From assembly GCA_023213395.1 (NCBI GenBank), contig CM041465.1, forward strand, positions 49,297,741-49,361,740: a stretch of DNA of 64,000 nucleotides, given 5' to 3'. Every line of letters begins with the position of its first letter. Within the stretch, counting starts at the first letter, position 1. This stretch comes from Cycas panzhihuaensis (Eukaryota > Cycadophyta). The notes under the pieces are model-generated. The model had not been told where the DNA came from. It made no database searches and saw only the letters and a list, made by a program, of their open reading frames with translations. Below are positions 22,557-34,100 of the stretch, piece after piece. A program made the translations under genes and the position numbers.

Positions 22557-23155
22557 TTAATACCATAGGTGGTCTTTGGATCTATTTGTGGCCACTTCAT
22601 CTTTCGAGTGGGAGCCTTCTCCAGGTTCATATATGCAAGGGGATTCTTCCTTAATTACATCCTTCTCCTTATTAGATTGAGTTGTGTTGGCCATTGAGTA
22701 GGATTCATGTTGAGTAGTGTTAAGAGGGACTCCATCTAGCATGTATAAGCCACCATCTTCATGTCTTAGGGTCATAAGTTTTCCTGTATCATGGCCTATA
22801 ATTCTGTAAATGCCCTATCTAAAAAGGACATCTAAGTTTTATTTATCCATTTGACTAATAGAAAGTAGTTTCATCTTTATACCGCATAAAAGGAACACAT
22901 TACTAATGTGGTGTCTAATATTGGAGTCCTTCAATGTGATTGGTGTCTTACAATTTTGGTTATGTTGTAAGTTGTGTTGTCCCCAAATGTGATTGTTTGA
23001 GTGTTGATTGGTTGGGTCTCTTCCAACTTTTTTTCAGAACCTGTCATGTGTTTTGTTGTACCAGAATTAAGAAGCCATGTGGTCTCATCAAGTTGAGAGA
23101 ATAATGCTACAAAAAATAGGTTATGGGAGGAGGTGTCTTGACCATCTTCCATATT
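22557..23155 (-). pseudogene. C3 protease and GAG-pre-integrase
   Basis: The open stretch 22931-23152 has TTWLLNSGTTKHMTGS, where the family has W-[IL]-x-D-[ST]-G-A-[ST]-x-H-M; the catalytic Asp is Asn. ITFGDNTTYNI follows as in copia proteases. The stretch 22557-22775 contains a GAG-pre-integrase start (TLRHEDGGLYML) and then a Ser/Glu-rich insertion. Confidence 0.88.
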
Positions 23156-24495
23156 GCCACCTTGTTGTTGATTGTATTGTTGGTTCCTTTGACTCCTGTT
23201 TGAGAATTGTTGCCTATTTTGAGGTCTTTTACTTTGTGTGGGCCTTGGATTCTAATTCTATTAATAGAATTAGCCTTAATATTGATATGATGGCCCCCCT
23301 TAATGGTAGAAAGGGCCTTCTAGTTGTTCAACTAGACCACCATGTTGATAATAAGGGCCTTCTTACTGTGGAAAGAGGGCTCCTTGAAGAGGGCATGATC
23401 CTCATTATTGATAAGAAGATCCTTGTCCTTGTTGATTATGAATAAGGCCTCATTGATGGTATGTAAGTGCTCCTTGTTAATAAATGGGGGGTGGTTATTG
23501 ATAGACTAGCTTATATTCTTAGCTCCTTGGTTTTGCAAGAGTTGTAAATCAACTTGTCTTCTCTTGCATTCAACAACTAGGTGTCCAAATTTTCCATAGT
23601 AGAGATAGGTTGTATTTTGTTTACTCTGCTGATTCTTTTGAGACTTTCCTTGTTGTTGATGTTGCAATTATTGAAGTTGCTGATTTAGACAAGAGGATGA
23701 GGAGGTGTCGATAAGATGCTGTTGAGTTGCCTACTGATGTAACTCTTGCGATATAGAGAGAGTCTAAGAGTTGAGCTAGGTCTTATTGTTGACTAAACTA
23801 TTTGGCTACTCTATTAACAGTCTTGCATTTTTCTGCGTTTTAGGCTGTAAAGGCAAGAGCTAAGTTAGATGTTGATGTCACCTCTAGTCGATTGAAAATA
23901 TTTTCCTTTGGAAGAAAGAGCCTCTCAAAGGTTATGAAGTCCATCTTAGAGTAATTGTTGTATAACTTAGAGCAAAGGAGTTGTATTCAACAAGTAAAAT
24001 GTTTATAATGCTTGAGATTAGATCATGGTCAGAAGGTGGTGCACCATGGATAATTAATTAGTTTCTAATGGTTTTGACTTCGGTTAAATGGCTTATAATG
24101 TTTCCAACAAAATGCATGGCAAATAGGCAAGCCTTAAGGATAAGGGACTTAGATTCATCCTTCCTCTCATAGAGGGAATAAAGTATGGTCCAAGCTTCAT
24201 TTGAGCATTATGTTATTTAAATGTTTTGATCTACTTGGTTTTCAACCACTAAGTAGAGGAAAGATAAGGTAATGTTATCCTTAACGTTAAAGTTGGCTAA
24301 GGCTATAGGATCAGGTATAATAGTTTTAGTGGGATCATTAGGATCTTAAGTGGGCTTAGGCATGGGTATGTCCCCATTGGCATAGGCCAAATATTTATTC
24401 ATGATAAGTAAGTTTTTTACTTGCTTTTTCCAAGGTATAAAATTATTAATGCCATTGAGTTTGATGTTGTTGGAAAGAAGCATTTATAATTCCAT
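23156..24495 (-). pseudogene. C3 gag
   Basis: On the minus strand an ATG at 24495 opens a frame with an early stop, then KLNGINNFIPWKKQVKNLL, the copia gag N-terminal motif (substrate-like 'L-x-G-x-N-[FY]-x-x-W'). It continues with SNEAWTILYSLYERKDE and KACLFAMHFVG. A zinc knuckle at about 23565-23615 reads YLYYGKFGHLVVEC, with both first Cys changed to Tyr. Many stops are present. The stretch 23156-23445 is rich in Asn, Gln and Gly codons on this strand. Confidence 0.82.
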
Positions 24496-26069
24496 GTTTG
24501 AAAGGTTTTTTATATTTGATGTTTTTTAAGTTTTTTTTTTATAAGGTATTAATCTACCTAAGTGGCTTCTAATCTAGGATTCTATGGCAAAGGGTCTCTA
24601 AGAAAGCTCTTGGTTGCTATCCTATCTAATGGTGCCTACCCATAAGTGGAAAACCAAGGACCTAATATACTAGTACATGAGCTCAATGCCTTGATATACC
24701 TTAATACGTGGGCTGGTAAGAAGGTCCTAAGACCCCCCTGATTTGGTTTCCCACCTACACCAGTCTTATGCTGAATGATAGATCTAGTGGTGATAACTCA
24801 CCCCTTAGGCCTAGCTTGGTCTCCAAACTCCAAAATATAGGGTCTCCTCCTTAGCCTGCCACCTATTACACCTTATAGCCAATGACATTTCTCATCTAAT
24901 ATGAGTAGGCCAAGGGCGTGTGCTTGGTCGTAATTTCAGGGGTCCTAATTGTTCCCCTTACAAGGCTAAAAAAGGGGGTTCAATTTGGGAGTTATCTTTT
25001 TTAATGTGAAATATTTTTTTATTTTTTTTAAGTGAGTTTCTTATACATAAGAGGTTCTTTTTAAAGTAATAAATAAAAAGAAAATGAAATAAAGGAAATT
25101 AAAATAACAAGGACAAGTTTAGAATGCTCTTGATGGGCCAAGATTTGAGAGTTAACTTCTTTAACCTTCCAAAAGCAACACTTACATATGAAACATCACC
25201 AAACACTTATTAACCTTAAAAATTAGAATTGAATAGTTGAAAATGATAAGCTGCAACCTAATTTAGCAAAAAAACCTTAAAAAAACTGAAAAATACCTTC
25301 AAATCTTGAAAAATAAATCTCAAATAACTTGAATAAAAAGGTCAACTTGAGTAATAAATATCTCCCTCAAATCAACTCTAAATCTAGTTAAATTTGATTC
25401 TAAATTATAGAGTTATGAATCAACTTTCTGATGTGTTAGATGGATCATAAATCAAATAAATGGTTGTAGAGATATTCTAGAAATAGCACAGGTACCTTTT
25501 TGAGGTTTATATGACTTGCGTGTAAATATGGGTGACCAAAGCAGGAATGTGGAACCCTAATGAAGGATCAAATGGACTCAAAATAAGACAAAATTTTAGA
25601 AAAAGAGATGAAAAGATGATAGGTACCTAGTAGAATTAGATTTTTTGAAAAAGAATCTTGTATTGAGGAGAACAAAGCTATGGAATTCTAGGGTTTTTCG
25701 TAGGCTGTATAATGAAGAATAGAGCAAACAAAAACCAAAAAACTCTAGAAAGCTCCTTTGTCAGGCATTGGAAATGGGTGCGAGGCTGCTACAAACCCCA
25801 GTAATACCCTAACAAGTAAATATCATCAGCAATATGATTGCAACAAGGAACAAATGTGATTTTTCACACGTTTTCTTCAATAAAATTGAGTAAAATCTAA
25901 ATAGATGTAAATGAGCTTCAAAATCTACTGTAGGAGGCTGAAATATCTCACAACTAGCTATGTATGATATCCAACACTACATAAAACCTCAGATTTGCCA
26001 AAAAACGTAAAGGAAATACAACAAAATCAATTGAAATCACCAAAATACTTTTAAATCAGGCATATATAA
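24496..26069 (-). other. C3 leader with conserved module at 24560-25010
   Basis: This is the untranslated leader between primer site and gag. Bases 24560-25010 match the leaders of C5 (39040-39850) and C6 (44690-45180) in opposite or same orientation as appropriate to their strands. Shared strings include atatgagtaggcc, gcctgccacc, ttggtctccaaac, agatctag and tacgtgggctg. The remaining 25011-26069 is AT-rich and shows nothing else. Confidence 0.75.
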
Positions 26070-26081
26070 GCTCTGATACCA
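26070..26081 (-). other. C3 primer binding site
   Basis: The minus strand reads TGGTATCAGAGC, a perfect match to the plant initiator-Met tRNA 3' end complement, directly next to the 5' LTR at 26082. Confidence 0.95.
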
Positions 26082-26463
26082 TGTGAGAACAACAAGATCT
26101 AAATACGTGTACCATAATTCAAGTATAATGAACAAAATATTGATAAATATTCAATAAATTAAGAAAATAAGTAAGACATATAAGCATGCAAAAGTATGGG
26201 TGAATTCACCACACTATAGGCTCTCTCGGGTAGAGCTTCTGCATTAATCAGAATCCAACATATGAAATACAAAGGTGCGTGGCAATATTTATAGCCATCC
26301 GCCAAGATTACAATGCAATGGGATAGGCCGACTTAACAGCATAAGAGGTGGACCTGACCTCACTATCCAATATGATTAAATTACATGAAGGGTTCATTAA
26401 TACATTATAAACATAATTTACATAAACGATAAGAAATGGAGGAGATATTAGAAAGTTTTAACA
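26082..26463 (-). repeat. C3 5' LTR (382 bp)
   Basis: It aligns over its whole length with the 3' LTR at 19432-19815, with scattered substitutions and one 2-base deletion in a tctc run. Confidence 0.92.
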
Positions 26464-27101
26464 CAAAAGGACATTTTTTGTATTTCTCAAAGAATCTATT
26501 TGGCAATGTGCAATTATCTAGAAAGATTGGGTGTAATTTTCTTTTTTCTATTGAAGTAAAGATTTGTATTATTCTTGCTTTATAGTTATATAGATTTTAA
26601 ATTTGCTTTTGCTAATAATACAACATCTTTTCTTATTTTTTAGAAAGGGATTTGTTGTAATTAATATTTAGTATTTTGCTAAATTTTGGTTTATTACTGG
26701 AATAAATGTATGCTCTATAATTAAGTATTATTCTATTGTTTATCCATTCACGGGTTAAGATTTTCTTTAAATTTGCGTAAATGTTAAATGATGAATTTAT
26801 TTTTCGAATGTATAAATTTATATTTTCTTAACTATAATTTAGATTTATCAATATGATATTTATTTGATTTTCTTTAATATTTATGTGATTCCATTTAGTG
26901 ATTTTAGCCATTAAACCTTGATAAGTGTCCATCTTTTGATATTGAATTTAGAATGGCATTTAGACCTTAAATTCTTATACTTGTAGGATCTAATTATGTA
27001 AAGTGGAAAGCATAAATTTTAAACCACCTAAAGCAGTAGAAGTTGTAGAAGTGTGTTGTTATGTTATAAAAACAAAACAATTATGTAAGAATTTAGAATT
27101 T
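26464..27101. other. Unassigned AT-rich stretch
   Basis: No gene or motif seen. If the primer-site-like string at 27102-27114 is real, this would be the leader of a minus-strand element whose 5' LTR is 27115-27616. Confidence 0.35.
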
Positions 27102-27114
27102 CACTCTAATACCA
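27102..27114 (-). other. Primer-binding-like site left of the left LTR
   Basis: The minus strand reads TGGTATTAGAGTG, one to two changes from TGGTATCAGAGC, directly next to an LTR edge. A second such site lies at the equivalent edge of the right LTR (about 29818-29829). Confidence 0.6.
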
Positions 27115-27616
27115 TATTGGAATATACTCATAATATACAATAGAAGTATATCAAACATGTATAATGATTTAATCATATTATGAAGAATATACACAAATTA
27201 TATATTGTAAAATCAACATATAAAGCAATAATATGAAATATAAAGTAATAAGCATCACAAAACATACACCACAAGAAAGACAACATATTTATATGTAAAA
27301 CTTTTAGTGTAAAAAAACTATGAGAAAATGTTAGAATTGAGAGCTCCATTTTAATGATATCAAATGATTACATCTCTAAGTCAATCTTCTTTTTTCAATT
27401 CTTTCTCAAGTTCTCAAATCGCATGTTTATATATTTATAGATATACCACCTCATGAGCAACCTATAATATCTTGAGATATTTTATCATCCAATGAGATGT
27501 GTATATGAATAATCATGCATGTCACATCCATCAATACTTTTGGTGAGTGCAATTTTGTATAGGTCTATAACTTTATATTAAACATTAGATATGTGAGAAT
27601 ATTACATATTCCAATA
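27115..27616 (-). repeat. Left LTR (502 bp)
   Basis: Terminal inverted repeats TATTGGAATAT/ATATTCCAATA are present; the usual TG...CA ends seem mutated to TA...TA by G to A and C to T changes. It matches 29830-30335 from end to end with many substitutions. Confidence 0.85.
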
Positions 27617-27629
27617 CTCCCCTTTAATG

Positions 27630-29817
27630 TTTAATGTCTTCATACTTTCTTGCACGTTATTATCTATAAACTTGTAACCTATATCAATTTGTATTAAGTT
27701 GTATCACATGTAACCTATAAATCTGTAAACATCATACTTATTTCCTTTAAGTAATTAACCTGTAATCATTTATGCTAAGTGTGATCATTAATAATCAACT
27801 ATGACTATAAACCAATCATCAATCAATTAAACAATCAATTTCAATTTTATGACTTTCACTTGTCATATTTATATAAAGTTTTATCTTAATAACTTTATAT
27901 CTCCACCTATAAATTTGTTATAAACATTAATACTATTAATCTGTCATCTTAATAATCTCATAAATAAAATGATTACTAATATCTATATAAAATAATAACT
28001 AACTATTGAAATACATAGGTAACCAACGACTATAATTGCTAGTTCGCTAAGAAGTGTTTCTTGTACCTAATTCATTAGTAAGTATAATAATATTTAGATA
28101 TTAGACAAAATGTTATTACAAAAATAAAATAAAATCTTCTCTTGCATACGAGAATAATAATATAATATGTGTATTATACATGAGTAGCCACATTCATCTT
28201 ACCTCTTATATATGAGTAAATAACTTGTGTTCTACCTCCGTCGACACTTCTGCATATATTTTTTGCAACTTTCTTTTGGAAATTATTTAATATCATCAAT
28301 TAGTAAATCAGTTATCCAAGTATATTAACTCCAAGAATAGGGCGTACCATCTAGCTAAGTCAAGTTAGCTATAACAAGGTAATATAAACAATGTGTTCCA
28401 TATCTTTTGTCATACATGGTAAGCCAAATTTTTTATTGACAAATACTTATCTGATATAAGCTAAATAATTTCAATAGTTGATTTTGGTATACCAAGTAAT
28501 TAATAAATGAGACTTCTCCATGTCTTATAAATAAGTGAAAAATAAATGTTATCTTATCAACTCTCTAACAAACAAATAATTGGATCCCTAATTAATATCA
28601 AGTGGTGTTTTCATTCATTCATTAATAAGTTAGGTGATCATTACATTTAACTAATGTTATACACCACTAAACTAAATGTGTAAATGTCAAGGGGGAGTTT
28701 TATCATGTCTAGTATATGTAAGACACTCATATTAAATTTCACTTAAAATATGTCATACATCATGAATTTTACGTCTATTTTGAGTCTTCAAATATCATTA
28801 ATGAGCCCTTAAACAATCATCACATTCATCATCATTATCTTAAGAGTCTTTAAAATCATCAAAATATACCGAAACAAGTCTAAAAAAACTTAAAAAATAT
28901 AACTTTATGATGTCAAAACTTTTTTTTTTAAAACTTTAGCCATTAAAATTTATGTCTTTTGATCTCTAAAATATACCTTACAACCACTTATTTCAATTGT
29001 CTCAAAATTCTCTTTCTAATGCAACTGACGATTCAAAAATGGACTCATGAATATAAATTTATGACTAAAATAGTTAATAATATATCATAAAAAATTATGC
29101 AGTCCTTAAGAAATTTAGTTTAGCTCTTTTTAGCTGGGCTCTTAGTCATATTATCTCCTCCATGTAATTGATTGCTGATGGTTTTGGAGCTTATTGGTAG
29201 ATTTCAGGAAAAAATTAAATTTGATTAAATATATGAAAACATCATGTCTACTTAATAACACATCTCTTTATTTTACTATATATTGACTAGCACAGATATG
29301 TTGCATATTTTACATTAATCATTCATTGATAGAATGAGTTCTCATATCAACCTAAATTTATGTCTGTTGTTGCTAATTATGATATTTAGTGAGATGGTCG
29401 ATCTTACTAAATCTTAATCACTTCTATAGGGGGTAGTCTATTTTGGTGAATGCAATTAGCAACAATTCTCTTTATCTTTGGTGGACTTGTTTTAACTTGA
29501 ATGCTATGTAAATTGGTGTATTGCATGCTTAAAATAAATGTCCATATCAATCAATAACCAACATATAATCAATCTTCTTATATTTTTTCTTAATGTAGCT
29601 TTATCTCTTGTATATGATTATGAATCAACCTTAGGTTACCCTAAAATCTCAGTCATATGTCATTAATATAATTAAAATTTGGCTTATTAAATTATTGGTA
29701 ATATTGACTCTTATACTATCTTATGTATAGGTTTTAATTTGCATCCATAAGATTTTTAATAACAAAGCTCTAATATTTTATATTCACAAATCTCCATAGG
29801 ATTTTTCGTAATCTTCA
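27630..29817. other. Interior of the 27-30 kb element
   Basis: Very AT-rich, with stops in all frames at high density. The plus strand shows a purine run agggggag at 28690-28697. Nothing else recognisable. Confidence 0.5.
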
Positions 29818-29829
29818 ACTCTAATACTA

Positions 29830-30335
29830 TATTGAAATGCACTCATAATATACAATAGAAATAAATAAAACATATATATTGACTCAATCACATTATGAAG
29901 AATATATATAAATCATGTATCATAAGATCAATATATAAAGTAATAACATAAAATATAAAGTAATAAGTACCACAAAACATGCACCATAAGAGAGATAATA
30001 AATTTATACGTGAAAAACTCAGTGTGGAAAAATTTTATGGAAAAAAGTTGAAGTTGGGAGCTCATATTTTATGATATCAAATGATTACATCTTCAAGTCA
30101 AACTTCCTTTCTTAATTATTTTTTATGTTTTCAAGTGATATGTATATATATTTATAGATATGTGACCTCATGAGTAGTCTATAATATCTTTTGAGTTGTT
30201 TTATTATTCAATAAGATGTGTACATGAATAATTATACATGCCACATCTATCAATATTTTTAGTGAGTGAAATTTTGTATGGGTGCACATCCTTATATTAA
30301 ATATTAGATATATAAAAATATCACATATTCTAATA
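29830..30335 (-). repeat. Right LTR (506 bp)
   Basis: It aligns with 27115-27616 along its length (for example the shared stretches actcataatatacaatagaa and gatatcaaatgattacatct). A primer-like site, minus strand TAGTATTAGAGTT, sits at its left edge. Confidence 0.85.
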
Positions 30336-30544
30336 AATTTGAATAATTACTAATTAGAAAGTCTATATTTTGGAGGGCAGGATAAGATTAAGCTAAGTGA
30401 CTATAAATATCCATCTTTTATTCAAGAATAATCATCACACTTTTGATTTTATACTTATGGTGTCTATCCTAACAACATTCTAAAAATCTCCTCCCCTCAA
30501 AGAGGGTTTCTATTTTATTGCTTTTGTTTAAGAGGACAATAACA
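30336..30544 (+). repeat. Probable 3' part of a plus-strand LTR (G4 5' LTR)
   Basis: A TATA-like string (gactataaatatcc, about 30399-30412) is followed by a leader-like stretch ending aataaca at 30544 and then a primer-like site. The left part is missing or cut by the 27-30 kb element. Confidence 0.45.
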
Positions 30545-30546
30545 AG

Positions 30547-30558
30547 TGGTATTATAGT
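30547..30558 (+). other. Primer-binding-like site of G4
   Basis: TGGTATTATAGT resembles TGGTATCAGAGC with a few changes and sits two bases after an LTR-like end. Weak on its own. Confidence 0.4.
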
Positions 30559-31598
30559 GTGATTTTAATCAATTAAGGCTTTATCACATAATTTCCATTT
30601 TATAGGCATAAATGATCAAATAAAAAAAAAAAAAAAGATTGTAGATTTGAGATGACTAAATCTATACTATAAAATTTAAATGGTTACTTTATAGATTTTG
30701 GAGTACAATATTATAAAATTTATAAGCATTTTAATCTTACCTTGTTGCCCATCACTATCTATAGGGCTAAAAATTTGCTATTATAACTTCCAGTGGCTAT
30801 AACAGGGGCTACAAGTATCTGATTGACCTATTTTTTTTTTTTTTTAAATAAGTATACCTTGAAGTCTATTTTATTTATTTATTTCAAAAACTAACCTTTA
30901 CAGGATCAATTATTTAAACAAAAAGTTAATAGTAAATTAGGAACAAGTACTATTACTATCTCCAAAAACCCTAAATTTTAATCAAATTCAAAAGGTTATT
31001 ACAAAAGTTTCAAGTCTTCAAATCACCTCAAATTAGATTTATTAGAAGATTTTTAAAATTTTATTTCTATTAAAGAATATTTCATTTAACTTTAATCATT
31101 AGAATATAAATTATTTGAATTTTACCAATAGAGGATTTTCACCCTAATTTTTTAATAAATTTTAAATATTTTTTTTATTTTAAAAAAATCTTTCTTAAGA
31201 AGCAATTATTTTAGTAAACATTTATTAAATATTTAAAATGGATACTCTAATTTGCATTGGATGAAGAAAGGTTACACCTATAACATAGTTGGATATGATA
31301 AAAACACAATATAAATTTATATTTCAAATATCAAAAGCATATTATGATTTGATTATTAAGCCATATTTAGATGGTAAGGCTCTTAAGTAGTTGCCAAATT
31401 GGTATCACCACACTTCTAGCAAATATTCTTTCAAAAAGATTTTCAATAGTTTTCCTTATAGACTTTGATGAAAGGATTTAAAAGTGGTGAGATAGGCATT
31501 AAGATGAATACACTGAGGTGACCATAAGTTGGAGGGATAAATGTCAAAAGTAGAATTTTAAAGAAATTATTAGGTAAATTAAAGAACAACTAATTAAT

Positions 31599-31781
31599 AT
31601 GCTTGATCAAATTGAAGATAAACTAATTAAAATGTGTGTGAACCATGTAAAGATAAGTCTACTTGTAAGTAGTTTGAAGAAGAAACCATCAAGATGTATA
31701 AACCAAGTAAGGAAGAGTCTACTTGTGGGTAATTTAAAGAGGAAGAAGTTCATATACATGACTTATATGAAGCATAAATAG
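31599..31781 (+). pseudogene. G4 polyprotein fragment with internal duplication
   Basis: The 60-codon stretch has a repeat of about 66 bp: units starting near 31634 and 31700 share a pattern of aagtaagga/gataa-gagtctacttgt and a following ttgaagaagaa/ttaaagaggaa. In the frame that leads into RT the units give a Cys/Lys/Glu-rich sequence. The function is unclear; it lies where the gag end or protease would be. Confidence 0.4.
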
Positions 31782-31809
31782 AAGTACACCCACATATACA
31801 AGTCATATT

Positions 31810-32018
31810 ATAAGAACACTTAAGGGGTTTTGAAAATATCCTAAAAATAATTTCACCAGATCAAGGGATAAAACATGTCATTGAGTTAGAAAAAGACACA
31901 TCATCTATTAATGTTCGACTTTATAGGAAACCACATCATCATAAGGCAATTATCAAGAAATTGATGCATGAGTCATTAAAGAAAAGTGTAATAGTTCCAA
32001 GCCAAAATCTTTTGATTA
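31810..32018 (+). pseudogene. G4 reverse transcriptase, N-terminal fragment
   Basis: The frame reads FENILKIISPDQGIKHVIEL, then RLYRKPHHHKAIIKKL, the start of Ty3/gypsy RT (family 'IdHxIeLxpgakPvxxrpYRxsp'). It stops abruptly at the C4 5-bp duplication gatta (32014-32018) and the same domain resumes at 55598. Confidence 0.85.
32014..32018. repeat. Target-site duplication of C4, left copy (gatta)
   Basis: The five bases precede TGTTAAG at 32019 and recur at 55593-55597. The RT reading of G4 is continuous if one copy is ignored. Confidence 0.8.
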
Positions 32019-32362
32019 TGTTAAGAAACATAAATGAATACATATATGTTTACACTCACAAAATCTTTACCATACACAATAAGCAAATAAGATAAACATA
32101 AAAAATTATTACACAGTACACAAGATTTACATGGAAAATCATTTCGAGAAAAAACCCACCACAAATATCTATTGATCACATTGATTACCACTTGACTGAT
32201 ATGAATATACAAGGGCTCTAGGATATTTATAATCTTTCTAAGAGGTGTCAATTGAAAAGAGTTGTGACTCTCTGTATAACTTGTACTATTTCATTAATTA
32301 CATTAGTTAAACTACCATATTAACATTAACAAGTGGCTTAACAAAAAACTACCATACTAACA
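32019..32362 (-). repeat. C4 3' LTR (344 bp)
   Basis: It matches 55256-55592 over its length, starts on the plus strand with tgttaagaaacat and ends actaaca at 32362. Next to it the minus strand shows CATTAAAGGGGGA (32363-32375), the purine tract. Confidence 0.9.
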
Positions 32363-32519
32363 TCCCCCTTTAATGTGAATGTGGGGAACCTACAACTTAT
32401 AACAGTTGTATTATCACAAAGGTTGAAACTTTCCTACTTCTTTATCCTTGTTGATACATTCTTCATCAAGGATAACATCTGTGAGTCCTAATCATATATG
32501 CATCTTTATAAATTAATCT

Positions 32520-34100
32520 TCAGTAAATAATTTGGTGAATATATTTACAAGTTGATATTCACTCAGATAATAGTCGATTTGCAACTTCCCTGACTTGATT
32601 TGTTCATAGATAAAGTGGTGTTATATCTCAATGTGGTTCGTATAGGCATGAAACTCTAGATTCTTTGACAAGTGAACGGTACTATGATTATCAATAAAAA
32701 TAATCAGATGACCATTTAAAACTCCAAGAACATCCAAGAAACCTTGTAGCCATACAACATTTTTAGCACCAAGATTGAGTTCTTGATATTCTGTCTTTAT
32801 AGAAGATGATGCCATTATTTGTTTCTTCTTCGACTGTCATAAAATAAATCCATTACCGATACCAAAGATGTATTTGATAGTGGATTTATAATCATGAGAG
32901 TGTCCTCCTCAATCAACATTAGTGCATCCATATAACTTTATCTCTTCACCATGAAGGTATTTGAGATCAAGATTGAGTGTCCCCTTCAAGTACTTCAAAA
33001 TCTGCTTTGTTGCAACCCAATGTAGTTCTTAAGGATTTTGTATATATCAAGAAACCAATCTAATAACATAGAAGATGTATGATTTAGTATCAGTCAAATA
33101 AATTAGACTCCTTACCAACTAATGGTACATTGTTCTATCTATAAAGGGTTTGACCATATATTTCTGTAATTTTATGCCCTTAACATATGGTGTTGCAACT
33201 AGCTTGCAATCCTACATCCTAAACTTTTCCAATAAGTTCTTGACATACTGCATCTATAACAACATGATCTGATCTTCGATCTACCTAACTTCAATGCCCA
33301 AGAAGTAATGTAGCTACCTGAGATCTTTCATATCAAAGGTAGCTCCAAAATTGGACTTGACTCTAATAATAGTCTTATTATAGTTGCCTTCGATGAGTAG
33401 ATCATCCACATACAACACAATAACTACTATTGAGCTCCTACTCCTTTTCATATATAAATTGGAGTCTAGACCTGTCACAATAAATACTTCTTCCTTCAAC
33501 TTAATATTAATCTTCTCATACTAAGCACATGATGTTTATTTCAGGCCATATAGTGACTTCTTCAATCAACACACAAGATGCTTCTGACCTTTCTTAATAA
33601 ATCCTAGAGGTTATGACATATAAATCTCCTCCTTTAAATCTCCATTAAGAAATGCAGACTTAACATCCATCTCATGTAACTCCCAACCATACATAGCTAC
33701 TAAGGAAATGATCAAACAAATCATTATTATCTTAGAGACTAGTGCATATGTCTCATCATAATAATTTCTTTCCTCTTGCTTAAAGCCTTGATCGATAAAC
33801 TTGGCTATATACTTGTCCACCTCTCTATCAAAGCAAAACTTAGTCATGTAAATCCACGTACATCTAACAAGGTTCTTCTTCAGAGGGAGTGGAACTAAAT
33901 ACCATGTATCATTCTTCATGAGTGAACCATACTCATCTTTTATTGCAACTCTCTATCATGGATCATCCTTCACTCTGCCATACAAAATAGGATCACTAGA
34001 GTTGTTGGTGTCTATGAGTAGAGTTTGACTAGCATGCTGACTTCTTATTCTCTTGTCATTAGCAAGGGTTTGCATCCCTACATCAAAATCCTTTATTAAC
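32520..34100 (-). pseudogene. C4 reverse transcriptase and RNase H
   Basis: RT N-terminus is in the open stretch 33611-33919 (KNDTWYLVPLPLKKN, ELHEMDVKSAFLNGDLKEEI). The catalytic YVDD box is at 33401-33412 (VLYVDDLLIEGN) followed by FDMKDLR. RNase H occurs at 32621-32815 with MASSSIKTEYQELNLG and FIDNHSTVHLSKN. Stops and frameshifts separate the pieces. Confidence 0.9.

Larger units (their letters stand above)
19432..26463 (-). mobile_element. Ty1/copia element C3, complete structure, dead
   Basis: Two closely matching LTRs (19432-19815 and 26082-26463) flank a minus-strand copia interior with a perfect 12-base initiator-Met primer site and a purine tract AAGGGAGGG before the 3' LTR. Order: leader, gag, protease, integrase, RT, RNase H. 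Flanks are taaag on the left and caaaa on the right, so no perfect target duplication remains. Stops, and loss of catalytic Asp in protease and integrase, show inactivity. Confidence 0.92.
27115..30335 (-). mobile_element. LTR element without recognisable coding; possible LTR chain
   Basis: Two LTRs of about 0.5 kb (27115-27616, 29830-30335) flank 2.2 kb. A purine tract (minus strand CATTAAAGGGGAG, 27617-27629) lies at the 3' LTR and a primer-like site at the 5' LTR, giving minus orientation. I found no gag or pol motif inside. It is either a non-autonomous (LARD-like) element or a deletion derivative of a copia element. The left LTR also has a primer-like site on its outer side, which a normal 3' LTR lacks. 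Confidence 0.75.
30559..32018 (+). mobile_element. Ty3/gypsy element G4, left part
   Basis: The right end of this segment is the N-terminal RT of a plus-strand gypsy element, which resumes after C4 at 55598. The part up to about 31580 is probably leader and gag but I cannot identify motifs; it holds an A-run at 30622-30636 and a T-run at 30832-30845. Protease appears to be missing or deleted just before the RT. Confidence 0.7.
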
